Shown here in pieces: positions 15,973-21,497 of a stretch of 21,868 nt of DNA. Position 1 is the stretch's first letter, and every line of letters begins with the position of its first letter. Below the pieces are notes generated by a model. It saw only the letters and a list, made by a program, of their open reading frames with translations, ran no database searches and was not told the DNA's origin. The DNA is from a virus. The translations under genes and the position numbers were made by a program. The DNA is taken from positions 1-21,868 of the IMG/VR virus record IMGVR_UViG_3300043429_000168; one strand, given 5' to 3'.

Positions 15973-18167
15973 GACAGTATCTCCAAATATGTCTTGTGTG
16001 TTTCCACAACGGTTTTAACTCTGGCTTGTGAACGCAAAGCATCCACCATTTCATCGAACTCACGCTTACGCTTGTTACCAAAACGCTTGTACGCTTCTTC
16101 GTAGCGAACACGACCACCCTTGTTAGTGACAAAGGCCTCAAGGTTATCAACCTCTCGTTGCCACTCTGACTCACTAATCGATGCAGCCATGCGCACAAGG
16201 TTCTTAAACCAATCCTCTGAGTAGTGGATTGCAATTAGAACGTGGTCAACCTGCACTTCATCTGAGCGGTCGTACATTGTAAGTAACACGGCGCACTTCC
16301 AGATAGACAGCGCTAGACGCTGACGTGATGGCTCAATCGAATCTTCATTCGGGTGACCCTCCGTGAATGTGCCCATATCCCATTTGAACTTGTTGAATCG
16401 TGCAAGTGCTTCATCAGTCATGCGAACTGGGCGGGGGAATGGTGCACCCTTCTTCTGCCAGTACAGCGCACTATCGTAGATTGAACGCACAAGATCTTCC
16501 ATCTCATAATCTTGGTACGAAGCAACTTCGTCAGTAGCCTGCTCCACGGCCTCAAGTTCAAAGGTTCGCTCTGGTGCGTCAGCCACAACATACAAGAAAC
16601 GAGCCAAGAAACCTGAGCGGAAATAATCCACTGTAAGAATCTCAGACACTTTGCTTGTAATACCCATCAAGTACATGATGAAGTTAGTTTCAGCACGGTC
16701 AGATTGCACTGCGGTACTTGCGCTCTTACCACCGGTTGAACGAATCACAACAGGAACGTGACCGTCATAAAGTTCGGTGAACTGGTCAGCGGCTGTTGCC
16801 ATGTAAGTCTTAGTCACAAACTCTTTAAACATACCCTGGACTTCATCACGGTGGAACATTGATGTCATCTTGTCACGGCCAGCCAAGTGTTTCACAAGAC
16901 CTTCAGCGGTTACGTTTGAACCGATATCAATCTGGTAGCCAACATACTTCTCGTATGAGCGAATCATGCGAAGCATAAGTTGACGTGATGTTGACTTACG
17001 GCTAAGAGTTGTTTCACCAAGCAGCATGAACCAAAGATTTAGACCTAGTTTGCCATACTTTGGTGTGCCATATCCGGTATCAGAAAAAGCAGCAGATAGA
17101 ACAGTAAACGCAGATGCAATCTGGTACTGCACTGCACCGTCGGTTTTCTTACCGGCCCACGCAACATACTTGTCAATAAAGGTTGGGTAGCGGGCAACAA
17201 AGTCACGCTCTGCCGGCTCTAGGAAGTCAACAGTGCGTTCAAAGTCTGCCGATAGTTCTGCAGCAAGCGGTTCAATTTGCGCCTCTGGCTGGATGAACTG
17301 AGACTGCGCACGGATAACTTCACGCCATAGGTCACCATCTGCATCTAAACGCTTAGTGCGTGTAGGTGAGTGGTACTTGTTGCACTTAGCGTGTTTCGCA
17401 ATAACAAAGACTTCTTCAGCAGTAAGACCTGCACGAAACAATTCCATCTCAAGTTTCCAAAGCATCTTGGACATGTCCGAACTTGGTCCAGGCTGTTCAA
17501 GATACAGCGACATAATGTCAGTGTTCGCAGGAATCTTAGCCAATACCGCCATAACCTCTGGGGTTTTCTCTGGCATTGGTACATTAGAAACCTCCAACAC
17601 GGACTCAACCTCGACATCGGCGTAGACCTTCTCGATTTCGTCGAGGGTATATACTACGCCGGTCGAATACGCTTCAACCGTCTGCTTTTCAGCATACTTG
17701 CTATTGGCCGTGTTGGGGATTCTAAGTAGTTTGGTTGGGTTCCAACCAGACAAGTCGCACCCTTGATCCTTGTGCCCATAAGCAATGCGCTTAGAGGCCA
17801 TGGCGATGCGGTGTGGGTCGTATGAATTATCAAGGACCCAGTAAGTGTGCCATCTACCCTCAGATGTCTTTACGATAATCGAAGGCTGTAGACGAAAGTT
17901 CTCCGGCGCACAAGTGTCAGCGTCAGCGTAAACTACAGCAACAGACTTTGTGTTCTCACGAATGCGACGCTGTTCGTAGTACACGATTGGTGAGAAGTAA
18001 ACGTCACTAGCAGACTGCGTCTTTGCGTAGCCAACCATCTCATCAATGTCGTCAGGGTATGAGAAAAACTTCTGCACTGTTGGGTTGCCGTGAGCATCCT
18101 TGGTTACGATTGTGGCGTAACCGGCACCGTTGCCGTAAATCGTTTCGAGGAAATCTACTATCTCCAT
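15969..18167 (-). CDS. Primase-helicase (RepB-type primase plus ATPase)
   Basis: The product is about 732 residues. The N-terminal ~180 residues resemble RepB-like/prim-pol primases (VAVVYADAD, then WHTYWVLD, then GWNPTKLLRIPNT). The middle is an SF3/DnaB-like or DUF3987-type ATPase with a Walker-A-like GETTLSRKST near residues 384-393 and a Walker-B-like FHRDEVQGMF about 50 residues later. The C-terminus (about 660-732) looks like a winged helix. ATG 18167 is preferred because AAGGA lies 7 bases upstream; ATG 18182 is in frame but its AAAGGAG is only 1 base away. Upstream extension of the frame to 18275 runs through the tRNA gene and is not real. It presumably primes and unwinds phage DNA. 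Confidence 0.85.
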   Translation of the reverse strand: MEIVDFLETIYGNGAGYATIVTKDAHGNPTVQKFFSYPDDIDEMVGYAKTQSASDVYFSPIVYYEQRRIRENTKSVAVVYADADTCAPENFRLQPSIIVKTSEGRWHTYWVLDNSYDPHRIAMASKRIAYGHKDQGCDLSGWNPTKLLRIPNTANSKYAEKQTVEAYSTGVVYTLDEIEKVYADVEVESVLEVSNVPMPEKTPEVMAVLAKIPANTDIMSLYLEQPGPSSDMSKMLWKLEMELFRAGLTAEEVFVIAKHAKCNKYHSPTRTKRLDADGDLWREVIRAQSQFIQPEAQIEPLAAELSADFERTVDFLEPAERDFVARYPTFIDKYVAWAGKKTDGAVQYQIASAFTVLSAAFSDTGYGTPKYGKLGLNLWFMLLGETTLSRKSTSRQLMLRMIRSYEKYVGYQIDIGSNVTAEGLVKHLAGRDKMTSMFHRDEVQGMFKEFVTKTYMATAADQFTELYDGHVPVVIRSTGGKSASTAVQSDRAETNFIMYLMGITSKVSEILTVDYFRSGFLARFLYVVADAPERTFELEAVEQATDEVASYQDYEMEDLVRSIYDSALYWQKKGAPFPRPVRMTDEALARFNKFKWDMGTFTEGHPNEDSIEPSRQRLALSIWKCAVLLTMYDRSDEVQVDHVLIAIHYSEDWFKNLVRMAASISESEWQREVDNLEAFVTNKGGRVRYEEAYKRFGNKRKREFDEMVDALRSQARVKTVVETHKTYLEILS

Positions 18168-18202
18168 TGGCCCATCCTTCATTCTCCTTTTAATATTACA
18201 TG

Positions 18203-18274
18203 CTGCCCCCTCAGGACTCGAACCTGAAACCTCGATGTTAACAGCATCTTGCTCTGCCATTGAGCTAGAGGGCA
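18203..18274 (-). tRNA. tRNA-Asn (anticodon GTT)
   Basis: The minus strand folds as a full cloverleaf: acceptor TGCCCTC paired with GGGGGCA (one T-G pair), D stem GCTC/GAGC with a GG-containing loop, anticodon stem AGATG/CATCG with loop CTGTTAA giving anticodon GTT, a 5-base variable region, and T arm TCAGG/CCTGA with TTCGAGT. Discriminator G73. The top pair of the anticodon stem is an A-G mismatch. The 3' end continues CAT, so CCA must be added by the host. It lies between the structured RNA region and the primase-helicase gene. Confidence 0.96.
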
Positions 18275-18383
18275 TAGTACAGGTTATGAAAACCGACTGC
18301 CTGTACCAGTCAGGAGCAAATAGATTATAAGCCTATTTGTTATCTCCATAGAGCCCCTCAATTAAGACGAACTCTAGGCCACG

Positions 18384-18463
18384 TGGAACTGCTGGGAGTT
18401 GCACCCAGGTCCTACGCACGTCCGTATACGGCTTTAATGCGTAGTCGAAACTACTCCAGTCCC
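18384..18463 (-). ncRNA. tmRNA-like tRNA-like domain without tag region
   Basis: Acceptor GGGACTG (18463-18457) pairs with CAGTTCC (18391-18385), giving a G3-U70 wobble and discriminator A73, the alanine identity set used by tmRNA. TTTCGAC follows, matching the conserved D-loop sequence of tmRNA. CTACGCAT (18444-18437) pairs over 8 bp with GTGCGTAG (18419-18412), which corresponds to helix 2. The T arm is CTGGG/CCCAG with loop TGCAACT. The 3' part, GTAGGACCTGGGTGCAACTC, resembles actinobacterial tmRNA 3' ends as I remember them. Only 17 bases (with a CCG TATA CGG mini-hairpin) lie inside helix 2 where 200-300 would normally hold the tag and pseudoknots. CCA is not encoded. Confidence 0.72.
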
Positions 18464-18536
18464 TAGCGCCGTTTTGAACCATCACCAAGGAATGGCCGGG
18501 GAAATCCCAGCAAGATAACGGCAATCTGCTGGCCAG

Positions 18537-18606
18537 TGCCTCGGACAAGAATCGAACTTGTCTGCATCAAGGAAAGGAGGTAACTTGATGCTCCACCAGT
18601 GGAGGC
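18537..18606 (-). ncRNA. tRNA-like cloverleaf with anti-Shine-Dalgarno loop
   Basis: GCCTC (18606-18602) pairs with GAGGC (18542-18538), followed by an unpaired A at 18537. The T-like arm is GACAAG/CTTGTC with the canonical loop TTCGATT. In the place of the anticodon arm is an 8-bp perfect stem GCATCAAG/CTTGATGC (18591-18584, 18571-18564) with a 12-base loop TTACCTCCTTTC. Ten bases of the loop, ACCTCCTTTC, equal the 3' end of bacterial 16S rRNA. The D arm is vestigial; a CTCCA/TGGAG hairpin competes with the acceptor. It is not a decodable tRNA. Confidence 0.62.
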
Positions 18607-18648
18607 TAGTGAACCAGTTTAAAGACATGGTTCAGGTCTGCCCACTAG

Positions 18649-19122
18649 TTAGTTAACCCAAGCATCAGATACTGGGGTTGCACCAACTGCTGAGAGGTTA
18701 TCGACAGCCGAAGAAGCGCCCTTGGTGTTGAAACCAGAAACGTTGTTCTCCGCAGAATACTGTCCCTCTGCTTCACGGATGGTTACACGAGCCTCGGTTG
18801 CTTTACCAAGAATCTCTGAAGGTTCTGGAATAGCAAATGAACCCTTAACCGAGTAACCAAGAGACTCAAAGAAAGACTGAGTCTTCCAGAAGTCACCGGC
18901 CACATAGAGTGGAATGTAAACGAACAGACGACGGTTCTCGTACTGCCCTTCGGAAATACGCAACTGCACGTTCCAACGTGGCTTACCAGCGTTAGCACCA
19001 GACTTTACAGTCTCGGCCTTCACGTCGTACACGGTTACCGCATAGTTGCCCTTTGGCACTGGGCCAAGGTCGTTGCTCTTCTGCTGAGGCAGATTGTCTG
19101 GAATCTCAATGATAGTACTCAT
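18649..19122 (-). CDS. DUF669-like putative ssDNA-binding protein
   Basis: This 157-residue protein has the DUF669-like layout: a polar N-terminus, a beta-barrel-like core with GNYAVTVYDVKAETVKSG and QLRISEGQYENRRLFVYIPL, and an acidic, Gly/Ser/Ala-rich C-terminal tail. In phages such genes are often next to Sak4-type recombinases and are thought to serve as single-strand DNA-binding proteins. Here its ATG overlaps the stop region of the Sak4-like gene, which supports joint action. The core is clearly family-like, but ssDNA binding is inferred from context. Confidence 0.72.
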   Translation of the reverse strand: MSTIIEIPDNLPQQKSNDLGPVPKGNYAVTVYDVKAETVKSGANAGKPRWNVQLRISEGQYENRRLFVYIPLYVAGDFWKTQSFFESLGYSVKGSFAIPEPSEILGKATEARVTIREAEGQYSAENNVSGFNTKGASSAVDNLSAVGATPVSDAWVN

Positions 19123-19856
19123 TACTTCTTTTCTCCTAGGTTGTTAATTGCATCGATGATTTTCTTCATGCTTGGTTCGTACAACTTACCCGGCAAGCCG
19201 AATCGGTTACCCGAAACCAAGCGATCTGAGGATTGCAAGTGTAGCACACGCTTCACACCCTCCTCCGTTTTCTCACCAGTCAAATACCCAATAATGTCTG
19301 GGATTGCTGGCAGAGTGTTTTTAGCCGAGCCAGGAAGCATTGGCATAATCTTTACTGCGCCAGTCTGCTCGTCCTTCTCGTCTTGTGCGTGAGCAATAAG
19401 AATAGTTAGGAATGGTGCTGAGTGAAGTGCACGAATAGTTTTGTTCGTCCACTCCTTCAAGTCACCCCACTTGCCAAACTTATTGTTCTTGTTCTCCGGC
19501 TTTTCGCCAAAGGCTTTTTCTGCACGGTCCATTGCCACACCAAGGGTGTCAATGATTACCGTCTTGTACTTGTGCTTTGTTGTAATCAAACCTTCAAGCA
19601 CTGCTTCGAGATTGGCGTGGTTGTCAACATTGATAACATCAACATCCTTCCAGTCACGAGCAATAGCTGCTGCTCCACCTTCTACGTCAATTAGTAGAAC
19701 TGGTGATAGAGCGGCCACTTCGCTGGCTGATGCAGCCAACCAAGTCTTACCGTTCTTCGGGTCACCGTAGAGCAGGATTGACTTTGGGGCGTTAAGTGCC
19801 TCAGCTTTTTTGATGAACTTAGCAAATGCTAGTTCTGGGAAATTAGCGTCGCTCAT
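19122..19856 (-). CDS. Sak4-like RecA-fold ATPase (single-strand annealing/recombination)
   Basis: The protein has 244 residues. It holds a Walker A motif at residues 31-38 (GDPKNGKT), a Walker B strand YKTVIIDTLG near residue 103, and conserved downstream polar segments (LTILIAHAQDEKDE), as in Sak4-type RecA-like recombinases. ATG 19856 is preferred, with AAAGGA 5 bases upstream; ATG 19862 is an in-frame alternative. It likely promotes annealing or strand exchange on phage DNA together with the adjacent DUF669-like protein. The C-terminal RecA regions are reduced, as usual in this group. Confidence 0.85.
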   Translation of the reverse strand: MSDANFPELAFAKFIKKAEALNAPKSILLYGDPKNGKTWLAASASEVAALSPVLLIDVEGGAAAIARDWKDVDVINVDNHANLEAVLEGLITTKHKYKTVIIDTLGVAMDRAEKAFGEKPENKNNKFGKWGDLKEWTNKTIRALHSAPFLTILIAHAQDEKDEQTGAVKIMPMLPGSAKNTLPAIPDIIGYLTGEKTEEGVKRVLHLQSSDRLVSGNRFGLPGKLYEPSMKKIIDAINNLGEKK

Positions 19857-19881
19857 TTCCATCCTTTCCTGTATTGTGTAA

Positions 19882-19919
19882 TATGCTTAAACAGCATAAC
19901 ATATTCGGTTATTCCCGAA
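19882..19919. promoter_or_regulatory. Two palindromes upstream of the Sak4-like gene
   Basis: In the 63-base gap before the recombinase gene are two inverted repeats: TATGCT (19882-19887) with AGCATA (19893-19898), spacer 5, and TTCGG (19904-19908) with CCGAA (19915-19919), spacer 6. The gap is AT-rich and is one of the few non-overlapping junctions of the minus-strand block, so it may hold an operator or promoter. No good -35/-10 pair was found. Confidence 0.4.
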
Positions 19920-20147
19920 CTATAGGTTATCTTTATATTTTCTTTGAAACTTGAACATCAGGGTAATTCGATAGATGATGTTAAAAACAATCAACATACC
20001 AAAGACCCAGATGGTCGTTCGTGTAGCCGGTGTATCGATCTCGGGCACTGCGGTAAACAAGATGCCAGCCACAAGGGCTTTAATACCAGAGGATAAGGCA
20101 ACAATCAACCAGAGCAGGGCCTTAGCGTTTATATACCCATTGCGCAT
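19920..20147 (-). CDS. Small membrane protein of unknown function
   Basis: This 75-residue protein has two hydrophobic segments, about residues 9-33 (ALLWLIVALSSGIKALVAGILF) and 43-65 (TTIWVFGMLIVFNIIYRITLMF), and a basic tail (KFQRKYKDNL). It starts at ATG 20147 overlapping the Cas4-like gene by 19 bases, with no obvious ribosome binding site, suggesting coupled translation. Small two-span membrane proteins in phage early regions often act in superinfection exclusion or membrane modification, but nothing here allows a specific call. Confidence 0.65.
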   Translation of the reverse strand: MRNGYINAKALLWLIVALSSGIKALVAGILFTAVPEIDTPATRTTIWVFGMLIVFNIIYRITLMFKFQRKYKDNL

Positions 20148-20851
20148 TTGAAACAGTCCGCATCTTTCTCAATAGTTTCGATGTCAAGCCCAGACTGAAT
20201 CTGCGCCCATAGATTCTCTAGTCTAGTCCATACTGCATCAGCGAACTCACGAGAATACTCAAAGGTATGAGTCCAGATATCAGCCTCGGTTGTCCCGTCA
20301 CGGTTGATAAACACCAGCGAACAACCGTCAACGGCAGTGCCAGCATCCTCCATGCCACGAGCATACAACTGCACCTGAGCAATGTATTTCATCAGCGTAG
20401 AATAACTACCCGAGTCTTTGACCGTTTCGCCATTCTCAATAGCATCAAGAACACGGCGCATCTTCTTCATCTTGTCACGAGAAGAAGTCTTCCAGTCAAT
20501 CAGGTGGTCGTGCTTGACAAGCATCAAGTCAGGCTTACTGTTGATTGTGCCATAGCCCGGCAACTCACCAAGGTGAATCTTCTTCTCGACCACACAATCC
20601 TCAAGCTCTGGAAAGTCAGCGATGTCAGCCTTCTCAATAGCATCCTCAATAAACGAGTGAGTCGCTGTACCAATCTTTCCACCCAACCAATACTTGCTAG
20701 GCGCACTCTCAATACCAAGCAAAGCCTTAGCCAAGTGGTAATTACAAGGGTCACTAATCTGGCTTGCGCCGACTTTGCGTTGCTTATCTCTTTCAGTCTC
20801 GATCTTGAACAGGCGAACCGTCAAGTCGTGTACTTGTGAATCGTGTAGCAT
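20129..20851 (-). CDS. Cas4/RecB-family PD-(D/E)XK nuclease
   Basis: The protein has 240 residues. Motifs of the RecB/Cas4 nuclease family are in order: His65 in the GTATHSFIE helix, Asp108 in SKPDLMLV, Asp119-x-Lys121 in LIDWKTSS (the DxK core), and Gln161 in QVQLYARGM. A single early Cys36 and a C-terminal CFKC pair (Cys233, Cys236) recall the iron-sulfur cysteines of Cas4, though one of the four is not evident. The ATG has AGGAG 6 bases upstream. Next to Sak4-like and RuvC-like genes, it likely resects phage DNA ends for recombination. No CRISPR array is present. Confidence 0.82.
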   Translation of the reverse strand: MLHDSQVHDLTVRLFKIETERDKQRKVGASQISDPCNYHLAKALLGIESAPSKYWLGGKIGTATHSFIEDAIEKADIADFPELEDCVVEKKIHLGELPGYGTINSKPDLMLVKHDHLIDWKTSSRDKMKKMRRVLDAIENGETVKDSGSYSTLMKYIAQVQLYARGMEDAGTAVDGCSLVFINRDGTTEADIWTHTFEYSREFADAVWTRLENLWAQIQSGLDIETIEKDADCFKCAMGI

Positions 20852-20860
20852 TTTTCTCCT

Positions 20861-21217
20861 TTAGAATAACTTGTTTTCTTTTACTTCTAACTCTGCGCCA
20901 AAGTCTATGCCACCCCAGACACCGTGCTCTTGGTCGCTGGCAACAGCAAAATCATAGCAAAGTTTCAATAGCGGACAGTCTGCACAAAGCGCTTCGCAGT
21001 CATCTGCACTTAGCCCCTTCCTCAACCAATACTCTTCACGGTCATCTTCAAGCCCACGACCATCATAGTCAACATAGAAGTATGGGTTGTTCTTGCAGGG
21101 CCAAGACATATAAGTATCTTGCCCTTCGCACAAAGCGTTCCAAGCGTTGATTGCTTTCTTTGGAATACCAAAGTGTAGCGGTTCATACTTGTCGATTGTC
21201 TTATCGCCAACAGCCAT
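20861..21217 (-). CDS. WhiB-family transcription regulator
   Basis: This 118-residue protein contains the WhiB pattern: Cys78-x2-Cys81-x5-Cys87 with an upstream Cys (Cys41, or less likely Cys30) as ligands of a 4Fe-4S cluster, then EHGVWGG (Gly99-Gly103). WhiB proteins occur only in actinobacteria and their phages, where they regulate transcription, often through the sigma factor, so this gene identifies the host phylum. The distance from Cys41 to Cys78 is longer than usual because of a polar insert (DGRGLEDDREEYW). It starts in a TAATG overlap with a 58-aa gene. Confidence 0.85.
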   Translation of the reverse strand: MAVGDKTIDKYEPLHFGIPKKAINAWNALCEGQDTYMSWPCKNNPYFYVDYDGRGLEDDREEYWLRKGLSADDCEALCADCPLLKLCYDFAVASDQEHGVWGGIDFGAELEVKENKLF

Positions 21218-21393
21218 TACTTATTATCCTTTGGGTAGTCTGCCATCCAGTAAAAGATTGCTTCTACTTGTGATGAAGTGTGTGATAACAAATCAACGAT
21301 ATGAGCCTGCTCACCAAAGTCACGTTGAAGTGCACTCTTTAGTGAACTAGATAGAAACTCTAAATAGTCCTCAATTGTGAAATATGTTTTCAT
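21217..21393 (-). CDS. 58-residue helical protein of unknown function
   Basis: ATG 21393 is preceded by a very strong AAGGAGGAG ribosome binding site and overlaps the stop of the gene before it; its own TAA overlaps the WhiB ATG. The product (MKTYFTIEDYLEFLSSSL...) is probably two amphipathic helices with an aromatic-rich end (AIFYWMADYP). Coupling to WhiB on one side and the Cys-rich peptide on the other supports real translation. No family is recognised. Confidence 0.78.
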   Translation of the reverse strand: MKTYFTIEDYLEFLSSSLKSALQRDFGEQAHIVDLLSHTSSQVEAIFYWMADYPKDNK

Positions 21394-21497
21394 TACTCCT
21401 CCTTCTTAAAATGACACTCACAACTACAGATTGCAGCAGTGGCATTGATGATGCACTGCTCGTGCCTATCTGTTAGACACCAGCCAAACAATGCCAT
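21393..21497 (-). CDS. 34-residue Cys-rich protein (CxCxCH motif)
   Basis: This very short ORF runs from ATG 21497 (AGAAGG 6 bases upstream) to TAA 21393-21395, with one-base overlaps on both sides. It contains Cys7, His12, Cys15 and a CSCECH ending, five cysteines in 34 residues, which looks like a small zinc-binding fold. Similar short H...C...CxCxCH peptides are common in actinobacteria and their phages, but I know no function. It is placed between NrdH and the 58-residue protein. Confidence 0.7.
   Translation of the reverse strand: MALFGWCLTDRHEQCIINATAAICSCECHFKKEE

Larger units (their letters stand above)
18277..18648 (-). ncRNA. Structured non-coding RNA region with tRNA-like parts
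   Basis: This 372-base interval between the ssDNA-binding-type gene and tRNA-Asn has no convincing gene but is full of perfect helices on the minus strand. In 5' to 3' order these are pseudoknot A (18639-18611), a cloverleaf with an anti-Shine-Dalgarno loop (18606-18537), pseudoknot B (18532-18468), a tmRNA-like tRNA-like domain (18463-18384), a CCTAGAG/CTCTATGG hairpin with one bulged base (18377-18346), a 7-bp hairpin CAAATAG/CTATTTG (18339-18317) and pseudoknot C (18311-18277). RNase P cleavage at the tRNA-Asn 5' end would create a 3' end just after pseudoknot C. Whether this is one RNA or several is unknown. All pairings were found by eye. Confidence 0.7.

Noticed and set aside
18168-18275. 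Upstream extension of the primase-helicase frame
   Set aside because: It runs through the full tRNA-Asn gene, which is unambiguous; good ribosome binding sites support starts at 18167 or 18182.
18315-18340. TATAAT at 18329-18324 (minus strand) as a -10 promoter for tRNA-Asn
   Set aside because: No -35-like hexamer lies at 16-18 bases; the sequence is the loop of the CAAATAG/CTATTTG hairpin.
18333-18548. A 71-codon minus-strand frame across the structured RNA locus
   Set aside because: It has no ribosome binding site, crosses the tmRNA-like domain and both flanking helices, and its product resembles no protein. The base-pairing explains the sequence better.
18277-18648. A normal or circularly permuted tmRNA
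   Set aside because: Helix 2 encloses only 17 bases, no Ala-starting tag with a hydrophobic end and stop was found in the interval, and the 5' acceptor half precedes the 3' half, so it is not permuted.
18277-18648. GOLLD or ROOL giant phage RNA
   Set aside because: The interval is about half or less of the length I know for these RNAs and I cannot match their consensus by eye; an Rfam search is needed to exclude it.
20267-20839. 190-codon plus-strand frame opposite the Cas4-like gene
   Set aside because: The minus-strand product has nuclease motifs in order; the plus-strand frame has no ribosome binding site or recognisable protein.
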